A stretch of 64,000 nucleotides of DNA. It comes from Punica granatum. Taxonomy: Eukaryota; Streptophyta; Magnoliopsida; Myrtales; Lythraceae. Each line of letters begins with the position of its first letter. Positions within the stretch are counted from its first letter, which is position 1. Below the pieces are notes generated by a model that saw only the letters and a list, made by a program, of their open reading frames with translations, was not told the DNA's origin and did no database searches. The position numbers and the translations under genes were made by a program. Positions 23,001 to 35,122 of this stretch are shown one piece after another. The stretch is from positions 1,488,001-1,552,000 of the forward strand of contig NC_045129.1 in assembly GCF_007655135.1 (NCBI RefSeq). The letters are read 5' to 3'.

Positions 23001-24461
23001 AATAACAAGTCACAGACTGGCAAAATTAAATTTTCCATTTGTAGTAAATCGTTTCTGTCTATGTGTTAAATGTATCTTTCAAGTTTTTTAACATTGATGT
23101 GTCGTTGTCCATGCTCCATATAGCTCAATGGAGACAGTCTACAAGCAAGTCTTAATTTGTGGAAACTAATGTACCATAGATGGCTGACTAGGGGAAGAAT
23201 CTGAATATTTAGCCCCGGCAAATAATGGGTGAATATAGCCTCTTGAAATGAGTAACAAATCATTAAAATACATGTAAATGAAAATTTGGGACCATAGATT
23301 CGCACTTTCAAATATTCTAATTGGATGTTACTTATGTATAATGAATGAATAACATCCATTGAATGTTTAGATCAAGTTTTTCGAATTTCTACCAAGTCTA
23401 ATTGCAAACTAATGACAGAAATAAATTAATTCACCTAAGAATTCAAGTGATCATCGGCCATCTGAGGATGGCACAATTGAAGTATGAACTAGATAACTTG
23501 GAAACTGCGACATGGGCAAGGATTAATAGTGTTCGTAACAACTATATACACTCGATGTGAGTTTTCTACACATCTATGAGTGACCATTAAAAAGTTAAGA
23601 TCAGTTGTATACACACACACACACATACATGTATAATTCACGTGCAGGTCACATGCGTAGAGGCAACGGAGTAATAATGCAAGGGAAAAGCATGATTTGT
23701 ACATGAACACACACACACACACACACACACAAAAGCTTTGATCTCAATGAAATGGTCAACTTTCCCTTGACCCTACTGAAGTATGTAGGGGGTGGTAGAC
23801 ACATCGATCGTTCTATGATGTGTCTGTGATAGTCAACGGATAGTATGCCGAATCTTCCCACATTATTGGTTTGAAAAATGTTGTTCCACTAACTTTGATC
23901 ACTCTTAGCTTCATGAATATATTTTATTGATTTTTTCTGAACATCCCGTCGAATAATTGGGTGGGAACGAGTGATTTGATTAGATTAATTAATGAGACTT
24001 CAAAAGGTTCTTTAAATTATTTTCGAGTAGCACTCAATCGGCGATTTGGTATATATATGATTATGCATATTATATATTATAATATCCCTCATGGTTAACT
24101 TAATTTGTCTGAAAAACGCATATTATTACATTTTATAATCATGTTCTCAATTACTATCTAGAAACGGGAAAGACAAAAGGGCAAAAAATTGCAGTGATCA
24201 ATCTCCGTTCTATGCCCTTTAGTAATTTCGATGCTGATTATGTGACCGATCAAATATAAGGTCGAGCTTAGCCCTATAATAATGTTATGGGTAGGCTTCA
24301 ACTGCTTGGAGCAGAAAGCAGTTTGTCAATTAATCAATTTGCAAGCATGGCAAAAATAGGTTACCAAGTTTTCCTTTAATGATGGAAAAATTCGATGAAA
24401 AATTAATAGCAGCGCACGCTATTTGTCTCCCATGCTAGCCGGTCTAAATCCTCATTATTTA
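20038..24461. other. intergenic, simple repeats, no supported gene
   Basis: The stretch holds a (TATAGA)n tract at about 20953-20993 and (CA)n tracts at about 23609-23624 and 23708-23730. Around 21670-21760 there is a TATA-like motif (TTATATAAATAG) with downstream GC-richer sequence. A GC-richer patch with G-box-like CACGTGCC sits at 22470-22700. The frames there show no recognisable protein, so I call none. Confidence 0.5.
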
Positions 24462-24614
24462 GAGGAAGAGGTGGTACAATGGCACAATGCGCCAATTCGA
24501 AATCAAGAGATCCTGTATTTAATTTTCATAAGTAAAACATTATGTGCCTATTTTTCTAGTTTTAATTCTTATTCTTATACTAGATTCATGAGCCTCCCTT
24601 ATTGAAAAAAAAAA
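24462..24614 (+). mobile_element. SINE, family S1 copy
   Basis: It starts GAGGAAGAGGTGGTACAATG, matching the start of the S1 copy at 34961. It has a B-box-like AATTCGAAATC and ends TACTAGATTCATGAGCCTCC followed by CTTATTG and A10. Target duplications are not clear. It is non-coding. Confidence 0.6.
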
Positions 24615-25045
24615 TCATCATCATTCCTAACACCAACATATCTACATTAAATTGATTGACCGGGCCATTCATTAGCATGGTAATTTATGAATGGAGAATT
24701 TGTTACTCCTCTTGGTTTTGTTTCCGCTGTTTGAATTGACAACCCTTTTTACATGAAGTTACTATATATAGATAAGATTATGGCGGAGGTCGGATTGTTG
24801 TGATATATAATTTGTGAAAATCATTTGGACGAAGTGCGCGCGATTCCATTGGTCGTTTTTGTATGTGGGGATGGATCGAATCGATCACATTTTTGTATGG
24901 CGGCATAAACTATCGTTTTTTGTTTTGGTGGGGTAACAAAAGCACTAGCAAGGGTAGCTAGCAAATCAAATTAAACTGTGGTTCACAATCTTCATCACCG
25001 ATCGAACCAATTTGCATCCTCGAAATAAAAAGGCAGCATATATGT

Positions 25046-25627
25046 TGTAAAATTCCCACTTGAGCCTACAAGATTTGAGCCCATCTGCAACCCAAAAGCT
25101 TAAGCTAATAGGTTACTGGACCCAAGCCTCATATAAACTTGTGGTTTCTTTCTTAATTTTTCGATGTGGGATAACGTATCTCAACACCCGCCCTCAAGTG
25201 GCAACGTGTGGTCCAACACGTGCCACGTGCCTTAAACATCCGCCCTTAACAATTGATCCGAGCCGGGCATCCTCTTCCGTGCTCGGGCAAGGGGGGACAA
25301 ATACCAAACTAGCCTCGAGCTCCACACTGAGCCTAACTAGAGGTGCACCTTCAGCTACCTCGGAACTGGACTGGACCACTCTTGGACCTGATTAACATGA
25401 GACGCACTATTGGCTACCTCGAAATCGAATCTGGCGTGGTGTGAGACCACATGAGCTCGCGGAAGCATAACCCGCTATGATACCATGTAAAATTCCCACT
25501 TGGGCCTACACGGACTTGAGCCCATCTGCAACCCAAAAGCTTAAGCTAATAGGTTACTGGACCCAATTCTCGTATAGGCTTGTGGTTTCTTTCTCAATTT
25601 TTCGATGTGGGATAACGTATCTCAACA
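25046..25627 (-). mobile_element. TRIM (terminal-repeat retrotransposon in miniature), intact
   Basis: Two direct terminal repeats (25046-25186, 141 bp; 25486-25627, 142 bp) flank a 299-bp interior. The element lies between perfect 5-bp target duplications TATGT (25041-25045 and 25628-25632). On the minus strand each repeat starts TGTTGAGATACGTTATCCCA and ends TTTTACA. The 5' repeat is followed immediately by TGGTATCATAGCGGG, a primer-binding site complementary to initiator tRNA-Met. A purine-rich GAGGGCGGG precedes the 3' repeat. There is no coding capacity, which defines a TRIM. The repeats differ at several positions, so the insertion is not brand new. Confidence 0.9.
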
Positions 25628-25668
25628 TATGTGGAGGAGTTTTCGGATTCTATTTTTGGAATACTTAT

Positions 25669-25844
25669 TGAAAAAAGTTCGGGTTAATTGGTCTATCATA
25701 CATATAGTTAAAAATAAATATATGATACATGCAAGTAAATTATTTAAATATTTTTTTGAAAAAAGTTCGGGTTAATTGATCTATGATACATATAGTTAAA
25801 AATAAATATATGATACATGCAAATAAATTATTTAAATATTTTCA
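25669..25844. repeat. 88-bp tandem duplication and palindrome cluster
   Basis: There are two direct units (25669-25756, 25757-25844), each starting TGAAAAAAGTTCGGGTTAAT and containing CATATAGTTAAAAATAAATA, with very few differences. Directly after (25842-25940) the palindrome-like AAGTAAATTACTT and its variants recur several times. It starts 41 bp after the TRIM. Confidence 0.75.
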
Positions 25845-26591
25845 AGTAAATTACTTAATCTCAAGTAATTTACTTGTCTTTTACATAATTTACTTGAGTT
25901 ATAAGTAATTTACATGAATTTTTTCAAGTAAATCCTTTTATGTACCATACATGCACTTTGGGTGTATGTATCATAGAATTTTCAAGAAAGTTCCTTTTGA
26001 TAAAAAAAAAGAATCAATTACCCAAAGAAATTGAATCAATTCTCTTTTTCCTTGGATCATGTGCATGTGCTCCCCTTCTGAGGAGGAGAAATAGCCGTGT
26101 TTTCCCTTTAATTTCTTAACTTGATTGAATAGAAAACCATGCATAAAGTCTCACGAAAGAACAAAGCCATTTTTACATGTATCTTTTTCTATATTTTTTA
26201 ATGAAAATAAGAGGAAACCGTGAAGGTTCTTCCAAATTCATTTGACAAATAAGAATAATAGTCGGATATATTTTCATCGTTGAATAAAAAGGCGATATGA
26301 TGCAGAAGAGCCAATAAAAATGCTACACCCTTGTACGCATATGTATGTCATATTGCATGTTCAAGATTCCCTATATAGCTTGTTATCACCTCCCAATCAA
26401 TATCACCTTTGAAATGTTCTTTTAAAAAATTCAAATTGCCCCTCAAATATTTCTAACTAAATGGGAAAAAAAAAACAAAGAAACCAAAACCTTAATTTAA
26501 TTTTTGCCCCCTAGAAACTTCCCAAGTTCCCCTCCAAAAAGTTGATAAGCCTAATCTCTCTACTACCTTTTTTGAGGAGCTACCATGGAAT

Positions 26592-26633
26592 GAGAGAGTA
26601 GAAAGAGAGAGAGAGAGAGAGAGATAGAGAGAG

Positions 26634-26683
<50 letters not shown>

Positions 26684-26790
26684 TCTCAATTTCATAGTGG
26701 AAGGGTCACTTTACGTTGAGTGAATTAATTAAAGAGTAGGGGAGTCATGAAAGAGAGATCCTCTCTCTCGACCTCTGCCTATAAAAGGAT
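26592..26790 (+). promoter_or_regulatory. (GA)n tract and TATA box of the NPF gene
   Basis: A nearly continuous GA repeat runs from about 26596 to 26681. TATAAAAGG at 26780-26788 is a good TATA box. The expected transcription start, about 30 bp further at about 26810, is preceded by CTCTCTCTCGACC. The leader would be about 210 nt and contains short upstream ORFs. Confidence 0.6.
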
Positions 26791-26987
26791 AAGCTCCCAT
26801 GTCCCCAATGAGTTGTGAGTTTCGGGAAATACACACACATAACTTCTTCAAATCAACACAACCATCATCATCATAAGGAGCTATAGCAGCTAGCTGGTCT
26901 TCCCTTCAATGGTCATTGTTGTTTTCTCTCTAGCTAGCTTCTCTCTCTCGCTACGTACTTGAATTGAGTAATAAGACGGTACAGTAT

Positions 26988-27023
26988 ATGATTTTCATGA
27001 CAATGATTGGTTTGTGGATATGA
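26988..27023 (+). promoter_or_regulatory. upstream ORF overlapping the NPF start codon
   Basis: ATG at 26988 opens an 11-codon frame (MIFMTMIGLWI) whose TGA (27021-27023) overlaps the main ATG (27020-27022) as ATGA. A second upstream ORF of 17 codons lies at 26909-26962. Such leaders usually lower main-frame translation or force reinitiation. If translation starts at the second in-frame Met (27044), the overlap would still sit 21 nt upstream. Confidence 0.55.
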
Positions 27024-30000
27024 TTCCTCAGACATCGGAGAAGATGAGTTGGGCGGTGGCGGATGCTGTGGACTACAAAGGGTTCCCTGCTGATAAGGCC
27101 AGAACTGGGGGTTGGGTTCCTGCTGCTCTCATTCTTGGTCTGCCCTCTACATCTCATTATTCAACATATATATTTTATAGCGTGCATTAATCTTCTTCTG
27201 CTTTCGCTTATATTGGATGTTTAATTTTCATAGCCATACATGACTCATTTCCATCCGGACCAATGCATGCTTGCTCAAGCTCAGTTTGTGCAAGCAGTTG
27301 CCATATATATATATATTCACTCGTGCAGAACCAATATATATACCAATACCATCCCAAATATGCGTTTCATGGTTTGGTCCCGTATCTTGGCTTACATGTC
27401 TAATTATTATTTCATATTATAGCTGCCTTATGATGTGATGCGTGGGAGACTTCCAAGAGAGCATATATATGTTCATCTATTAATCACGAGCATATATAAG
27501 TCGGTGCAAACTTGGTTTCCATTTTAGGACAGATACCATGAGGTTGCTGAGCTTGACTGATGCTATGTTACTAAGCTAACCATATCGCACATATGCATGG
27601 GGTTCCGTTTATTATATGCAACAATAAGTTGGGAAAGAATAGATTAATTAGAAGTCAACAAAGTAATTACCCACTTGAATTCCTCTCGGCTAGCAACACT
27701 CTCTTCTCTAATTTAGTGATTAATTCATAGAAGACAGATTATGGGGCAGTTTGGCCAATCCAGCATCGATACGTGCCAACTTCTACATCCTTAGTGGATG
27801 AAAGGATTCTTGTTTTCAATCAGTCAAATGATGAGTCTAATACGGTTTTTTGGCCAGATCGATGTGTCTAATATGATTCACCCCTTCTGATTCATAAGCT
27901 GTCGCCTCCAGTCTTCAAAGCTGTGAAAAGGCCATTAGGGGGTGGGTCTCATTGCTCTTAAGTCCATATACTTGGTAAAGGGATGATAAAAGTCACGTCA
28001 TTTTCTACTTCTTCCATTTCTTCTTTTCCCATCTTCTCTTATTTTTGTTTTCTCCTAAAAAATTCTTTCTTGGTGATGGGATCAGAGGGATAAGGCAAAT
28101 ATTCTTCCCATGCTAGAGTCGGGAATATCAAGTTATCATCGAATCATGCGAATTTATCTTATCCAGTATGTTCGAATCCATGGGGAATTTATTCGAAAAG
28201 GAAGAACAGTGATAGCATGTATATATATATATATATATGTATATATCCTCCTTGCTTGATAATTAAGTACCTGGCTTAGCACATCCTTGATTTTCGTTGG
28301 TTTTCGGTTCTTTTTTTAGCTTCTTAATTAGTTGAACGGCATTATTCCTAAATCTTGTTGCTTTAAGAGATGAATGAATATTTCGGGAGATATGCAAATC
28401 TCACTGTTTTGTCTCATGCACGTACAAAACCTTTTGTGCCAGCCTCTCTTTTGCTGGGCTTCGAGGCCATGTGGCTAAACAATGGGATTTTTGGACATTT
28501 CCCAACTTTAGTTTCCCCTCACAGAAAGAATTTGGAGTGGGGGCCATATTCTTCAGTATCTATATATATATGTGTGTGTATAATTTTCATGGATGTCATG
28601 TGAGGAGTAATTCTATGAACATATTCTAACTATTTCAAAAAATGAAAAATCGGATCGCAATTTCATAGTATATGAAAACTTTGACTTTATATAATATCAT
28701 ATTATTCGATGAGATCATGATATACTCTATATGGTTAACTTGATTATCCCGTCAAGTCTAGTTTTCCTTTAGTAGTGTTAAAATGCAAGTTAGATATTAT
28801 GATATTATGATGTGTTCCCTGTTTACCGATTCTCACTGCATACTATATATATATGTTCCGTAGCAATGGAAAGCTGTAGCTCAAGATACCTGCAAAGCTA
28901 GCTTCAGTTCACTTTCAACCTTTGTTTTCTTACTTTTTCTGGTTCCACTTTTCCGTGTGAGACATTATTTTCCTTAGTGCTTTCCTCGATAATTGATTCG
29001 TGTTTCTCTATAACAGAACAATTTCGGACAGTATAGCATGATATTTTAAAAATTTTCACCACACAATACATATCGGATTAATTTCGTCTTTCAGCACAAA
29101 ATTTTGAAATTCTTTTACCATATAGCAAAAAAATTGACAAAAAACTAACCTCGTACTGTGTGGTGAAAAAATTTCAAAATTTCATGTTATATGGTGAAAT
29201 TATTATTTATTGTGCTATGTTATGAAAAAATTTAAAATATTGTGCTTAATGATGAAACTAATACGAAATGTGTTATGTGGTGAAAATTTTTAAAATATCG
29301 TATTATAAGGTGAATTTAAGCCATTTTAGAATGACATTTCCATGGGCAAGCTGCGTGGCAATAAAACCGTCCCAGCTAGCACCGCAATACGACTTTAATA
29401 ATTAGTAGTTATATTTAGTTGAATTGGTAGTTGACAATCAGTTAATAATTTCTCTCTTTTATTGTGGACGTCAGCTCTTCATCATAAAAGATTCCTCCAT
29501 ATATATACTCGTAAGATATTACATAGATAAAAATAAGTTTTTTGTGAGAATAAAATGTGTATGTGCAAACACTGTTGCCCGTATATATAAAGGAATCTCC
29601 AGGAATTAATGATGCCTCCATTATGGAACTTATTCTATATGATAAGAACAACGACATATAAGTTGGGATTTACGGCTTTCGACTAACGTCATATATGATA
29701 TTTAAGAATGTTCCGACTGATAGATCAATTCATGCCTCGATAGTCAATGCCCAATGAAATATGTTACGTGCTCGTCATAGTATATAGTCATCAGATTAAT
29801 TTACCTGGTTAGTTCATTTTTGGTTCATTATCTCCCAGGGATTGAGATATGCGAGAGGCTGTCAACGATGGGAATAGCAGTGAACCTGGTGACATACTTG
29901 ATCGGGACGATGCACCTTCCTAGTGCAACGTCCGCAAATATTGTCACTGATTTCATGGGCACCTCGTTTTTGCTTTGCTTGCTCGGTGGTTTCCTCGCTG

Positions 30001-32359
30001 ACTCTTTTCTCGGCCGGTATAAGACCATCGCTATTTTTTCCCTAATCCAAACTTTGGTGAGTCTCTCCGCTCGTAATTATTGCTTAATTAAGTAGACCCT
30101 AGACCTATGAAAAGAGGATGAACCGCAGTTACTCGTACCTTCACCTTATAACCAAGAAATTTTAGGTTCGATACTCAATAGGACTAATTTTATTTCATTA
30201 TACTAGACCTATGGGCCTTCTTTGTGACAAAAAAAGTAGACCCTAGACATACAGTTACTTGAAACATTTTTTTCTTTTTTTCGGCCATCAACTTGAAACA
30301 TTTGTTTCAACAAAATAATTAAGGAAATCATGAAAGGTTAAATGAGTACCTTATAGATTGCACACGTGGTTATAAGGTCTGCTAAAGTTCAATTTACAAC
30401 AATATAAATAGCTGCACCAGTTGATATAAGTTCATGTGCGTTCAATTTAAATGCAAGACTATATTTGTGTGTTTAATGATTTTCGCCAAAGTAATTGTTT
30501 GTCTTATGAAATGATATATCAAAGTTGGTGACATGATATTCTACTTTGTAGGGGACGGGCATGTTAGCAGTATCAACCAAACTGCCACAGCTCCGACCAC
30601 CACCATGCCGACCTCACCAAACATCATGTCACCAAGCAACCGGCTTACAGATGGGGATCCTCTATCTGTCCCTCTACCTCATCGCCCTTGGGACTGGTGG
30701 GCTTAAGTCGAGCGTCTCCGGGTTTGGGACCGATCAGTTTGATGGGAATGACCCAAAGGAGAAGGCCCAGATGGCCTATTTCTTCAACCGGTTTTTTTTC
30801 TTCATCAGCACCGGAACTCTGTTGGCAGTCACAGTGCTAGTGTATATTCAGGACGAGGTAGGCAGGAGCTGGGCCTATGGGATCTGCTCAGTCTCCATGT
30901 TCAGCGCAATTTTGATCTTCCTCTCGGGGACAAAGAGGTATAGGTACAAGAAGAGCGTGGGGAGCCCCATAGTTCACATCTTTCAGGTCCTTGTGGCTTC
31001 CTTCAAGAAGAGGAACGTCGAGTTCCCATCGAGCATAGGGTACTTGTATGAAGATGCCCCTGAGTCCTCAAGGATTCTGCATACTGATCAGTTCCGGTAC
31101 GTTCCTCCTGTCTTCCATCAACTACCGCACCTAGCTGGCTACTCTTGTTCACACTTTAGATTTTGGTGTCATACGAATAAATTGTACTATACAGGTGCTT
31201 GGACCGCGCTGCAGTCGTGGTGGAGGGGGATTTCCCAGGAGCCAATGGTGCTGCCGTCTCAATGCCACCAAACCCCTGGAGGCTAAGTTCTGTGACGAGA
31301 GTTGAGGAAGTGAAAATGATGGTGAAACTATTGCCTATTTGGGCCACGACCATTATATTCTGGACGACCTATGCGCAAATGATAACATTCTCGGTCGAGC
31401 AGGCCTCCACCATGGAGAGGACCATTGGAGGCTTCATGATCCCGGCTGGGTCGCTGACCGTCTTTTTTGTTGCCGCCATCTTGATCTCATTAGGCGTATA
31501 CGACAGAGTCATTATGCCCTTCTGGAAGAAATGGAAGGGGAAGCCAGGTAGAACTACTACATATAAAAATATTTAGAGATATATATATATATATACACAT
31601 ACATCTATCTACATGGCATACACATCAATGATAACTAATAATACAATTCTCACGTGTCATCGCGCAGGTTTCACCAACCTGCAGAGAATTGCCTTAGGGC
31701 TGGTCCTTTCTACTTTTGGAATGGCAGCCTCTGCCTTGATCGAGCGAAAGCGGCTCTCGGTTGCTAAAGCCGCAGGCCCAACAACCCCAACCCTTCCAGT
31801 GAGTGTATTCTACTTGATCCCGCAGTTCTTCCTGGTTGGTGCCGGCGAGGCCTTCATATACACTGGCCAGCTCGACTTCTTCATAACCCAATCCCCGAAG
31901 GGCATGAAGACGATGAGCACTGGCCTGTTCCTCACGACTCTCTCCCTTGGTTTCTTCATCAGCAGCTTCCTCGTCTCCATCGTGAAGCGGGTAATATATA
32001 AAACTGCTGGAATTCGAATGCGTATTGCGCTAGCTCTACATTTATATTGAATTTGATTCACAAGATATATACTCTATCATCATGCATATTGTATTGACAT
32101 GTTTTGGTAATACGGATTGATCGCTATATATATGCAGGTCACGAGAACTAGAGGACGGCAGGGGTGGCTTGCTGACAACATTAACTTCGGGCGGCTCGAT
32201 CTCTTCTACGGCCTTTTGGCTATCCTAAGCCTGATAAACTTTGTGGCCTACCTCGTTTGTGCAGTTTGGTACAAGCCACAGGTCAACCTCAAACCGGTGG
32301 TAGAGATGGAGAATAATAAAATGGGCAATGGGTCCATGCAGGCGGAGGAGAGGGTCTGA
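27020..32359 (+). CDS. NPF (NRT1/PTR) family transporter, NPF6.4/NRT1.3-like
   Basis: Six exons, 27020-27137, 29839-30056, 30552-31096, 31195-31547, 31668-31990 and 32138-32359, join in frame to 592 residues, the normal length for this proton-coupled major-facilitator family. The ExxER proton-coupling motif is present (EICER, residues 42-46). ADSFLGRYKT places T102 at the NRT1.1 Thr101 phosphosite position. ALGTGGLKSSVSGFGTDQFD and KGMKTMSTGLF are family signatures, and about twelve hydrophobic helices surround a central loop. The whole protein reads like Arabidopsis NPF6.4 (NRT1.3). At the NRT1.1 His356 nitrate-binding position this protein has Tyr353 (FWTTYAQ), so substrate and affinity cannot be assumed. 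The start is the first in-frame ATG after TAA 26972. ATG 27044 (MSWAVADAV) is the alternative. Intron 1 is 2.7 kb. Confidence 0.92.
27138..29838 (+). other. NPF first intron (2.7 kb)
   Basis: The donor is CTTG|GTCTGC and the acceptor CTCCCAG|GGATTG. The intron is AT-rich, with a (TA)n tract at about 28218-28240 and a foldback element at 29032-29307. No internal gene is supported. Confidence 0.8.
29032..29307. mobile_element. foldback/MITE-like inverted repeat inside NPF intron 1
   Basis: The left end TATAGCATGATATTTTAAAA is complementary to the right end. Inside, TTTTCACCACACAATACATA pairs with the complement of its counterpart, and a further GCACAAAATTTTGAAATTCT pair follows. The arms together fill about 276 bp. 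It is non-coding. Boundaries are set by loss of pairing. Confidence 0.65.
30091..30248 (+). mobile_element. SINE, family S1, with 14-bp target duplication in NPF intron 2
   Basis: AGTAGACCCTAGAC occurs at 30091-30104 and again at 30235-30248. The 130 bp between them carry a B-box GGTTCGATACT (about 30175) and end ACTAGACCTATGGGCCTTCT followed by TTGTGAC and A7. A poly(A) tail, a pol III B box and a long perfect target duplication identify a retroposed SINE. It sits in the sense orientation in intron 2, clear of the splice sites. Confidence 0.85.
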
Positions 32360-34945
32360 TCGGTTGTATAAAAAGTAACTACGGTTTCAATCGCCATACC
32401 ATATATGAGGGCTCACGTATAGATGTTTTGTAATTTATCCAAGTAAATTAATTTGGGTTGCATTTTGGGTTTGGGCTTTTCATTTCTTCTTCCCCTCCTC
32501 TTGTATTTTCGATTATGGGTTGCCATGTCCAATGCATATATGTTCCGTGTTTGTGTGCCAAGTTCATGAATTAAAGTTAACTTTTGTTCCAGCAAAGTGT
32601 TGATTAAATGGTAAGCAATTTCAATCCATAAAATGGAGAACGCAAATTTAAATACTCTTAGAAAACACACTTATTGAGAGGATGAATAACTTTTAATACT
32701 CAATTTTTTGGAACTACGAAGGTATTATTTCTGATAATTTTTTACCCAAAAAAATGTTGACTTTTGCCTTCAACATATTCCCTCAATGAAATTTCACATG
32801 CACTTTCACAATTTGCTAATTTGGTAAATCGTCTAAACTTTTTCCTTTCCCCCTTTTGGATGAGTATGTCTCTATTACTACCGAAAAAAAGTATACGTGT
32901 CTCTATTGATTGATCAAATTCTATATACAATGAGCAAACCCCAACAACTAACCCAAAGAATCAATCCCTCAAATAGAAATTCTCATCACAAGCAATATAT
33001 GTCTATCACTCTAAAGCTAGAGAACCCAAAACAATAGCTAAACACCCAGTGTTTTAGTAATGACAGAACCAAATATAATTAATTTACATAAGTAGTTAGG
33101 CAAAGAAATGATTCTTCACCTTACTCCCCGTAGAATTTGTTGTAGCGGGTACTGGAATCGTAGTAGAATTTTTCTGGAAGATCCTTGAATTCCATTTTTC
33201 CCAGAACGAGTGAATGTAGAAATTCCATATATAAAAGTGTCGAAATATAACGGCATCTAGCTTCCTCCCTTTGATTGCAGAAACCCAAATTAATCCGGAG
33301 TTGCGATCTAATACAGTTCTACTAACTCCTGCTCTCTACTCAGAGTTCTCGACCAAAGGGCTTTAGTAACAGAAAGAGAGGAATAAATTTGGTCTGTCGT
33401 CTAGATCTCTCGCCTGCAAAAACTCACAAAGTGCAGTAGAGAGCTGAGGACCTCCAGTTTGTAGGCCTTGTTTTCGCATTTAGCTAGTCCAGTACAGTAA
33501 AGCAAGCCAACAGATAAAAGAGACCTTCGGATCATTGCCCGGACACCACAAAACTCGACGCCATGAAACCCGAGCAATCCTAGGCCTCATATTGTTCCAA
33601 GCACTAGCTGTGGTGAGCACCCCTAACTAATTTTGCTTGGCCGCCGCCACTATTTATCGAGTCATGCATGAGAAGCAGAGGTTCTATAGGCCAACACCAT
33701 TCAGCACCTTTCAGGATACGAGTCACTGCATCATCAATTCTTGCAATACGAAATTAAGCAATTGATTAGTCCTCTCTCACAATAATCGAAAAGAGGTCCA
33801 ATGGGTAGTTAACCCGGGGATCGTGCCGGAAAGAGTGTATCGTGCACCATAGCCTACAACAACACCTGTTACACCTCCCTTGTTTTCTTGGACTGTTCAC
33901 TTGTTCAGCGCGTCTCACTTTCGTAGCAGTGTCTAAACTGGACACAATTTTTACATTACTTGAAAATTCGACGTAATAATTAATATCAATGGGTGCTTTT
34001 GATATAATGGTAAATGCAAAATATATATGGTCCTGCCCGGCCTTGGCCTTATCTTTTGATCAGGATAATCAGTGCTCGTACGTGCCTATATATGAAGATC
34101 TTTTCTCGACCACAACCACCGTCCAAAATAAAAAACAAGAGAAGCATATCCTCCCCACCCCGAAAAGGTTCTCAGCTTTCATTTTTGTCAATTTCTGGCT
34201 CCTTTTTTCTGTGGTTCTAGTTCGATTTTGAAGAAAGTAAATATAAGACAAGAATGAGAGTGGAAATATCGGAATGTGGTAGTCAAATAACACAAATAAC
34301 ACAACTTACTGCTAGAGGAAATCTTGATGCATATATTCATAGATACATAACAAAAACTAAATCAAATTTAAGATATCTCGAGGATATAACCAACCTAATT
34401 GACCAATAAAAAGCTCAAACCCAAAATGCAACCTAAATTAATTTAGAGGTTCTACGCCTTTGTAGAGCGTAAATTGTTTTTCTTTTTCCTTTGGGCTTAG
34501 GCCCGTTTCAACTACCAGAAAAAAAAAACTTCTAATTCCTAAAATTTAGAGATAATATCTCTCACGCATTTGAGACCCAATAAAGGCAACTTTTGGAAAT
34601 GGTGGTGGTGCAAACACTTAAAATAAATAAATAAATCGAATTCAGTTTCTTTACAAGTATTCGATGGAAGTGAGGTTATTAAAAAAAAAAAAGTGCAAGA
34701 AAATGACGGAACGCACACGCACACGAACAGGATATTCGAGAAATGAGCATCAAACCGGGAAAGTATAGAATATCAAACACCATCAACTACATATATATAT
34801 ATATATATATATAGATATATATGGCATGGACAGATCTACGATATCAAACGGTATCCATATTTAAAAAATTTTATGTTTTAATGACCTGACTCAACTCTAA
34901 TATAATTTTTATTTTTATTTTGCAATAAAGGATTCATGTATTAAC
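32360..34945. other. intergenic downstream of NPF gene
   Basis: The NPF 3' UTR is expected at the start. The rest is AT-rich with no supported gene. A short minus-strand frame at about 33131-33203 (MEFKDLPEKFYYDSSTRYNK) is too small and isolated to call. A (TA)n tract lies at about 34789-34812. Confidence 0.5.
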
Positions 34946-35122
34946 TTAGCAATTCATGTTGAGGAAGGAAATTTGGTACAATGACAAAGTCGCCGTCTGA
35001 AATTATGGGGTGTCGGGTTCGATTCTCATCCGTGAAACTTTCATACTCATTTATTTGGTTTCATTACTCTTGTATTAGACCATAGGTCTTCTTTATTATC
35101 GAAAAATTTAGCAATTCATGTT
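34946..35122 (+). mobile_element. SINE, family S1, with 15-bp target duplication
   Basis: TTAGCAATTCATGTT at 34946-34960 is repeated at 35108-35122. The body starts GAGGAAGGAAATTTGGTACA. It has an A-box-like GGTACAATGAC and a strong B box GGTTCGATTCT. It ends TTAGACCATAGGTCTTCTTT, then ATTATCG and an A5 tail. This is the clearest tRNA-like head of the family in the window. Confidence 0.87.

Noticed and set aside
33131..33203. Short minus-strand peptide MEFKDLPEKFYYDSST...
   Set aside because: 24 codons, isolated, with no promoter or partner exons.
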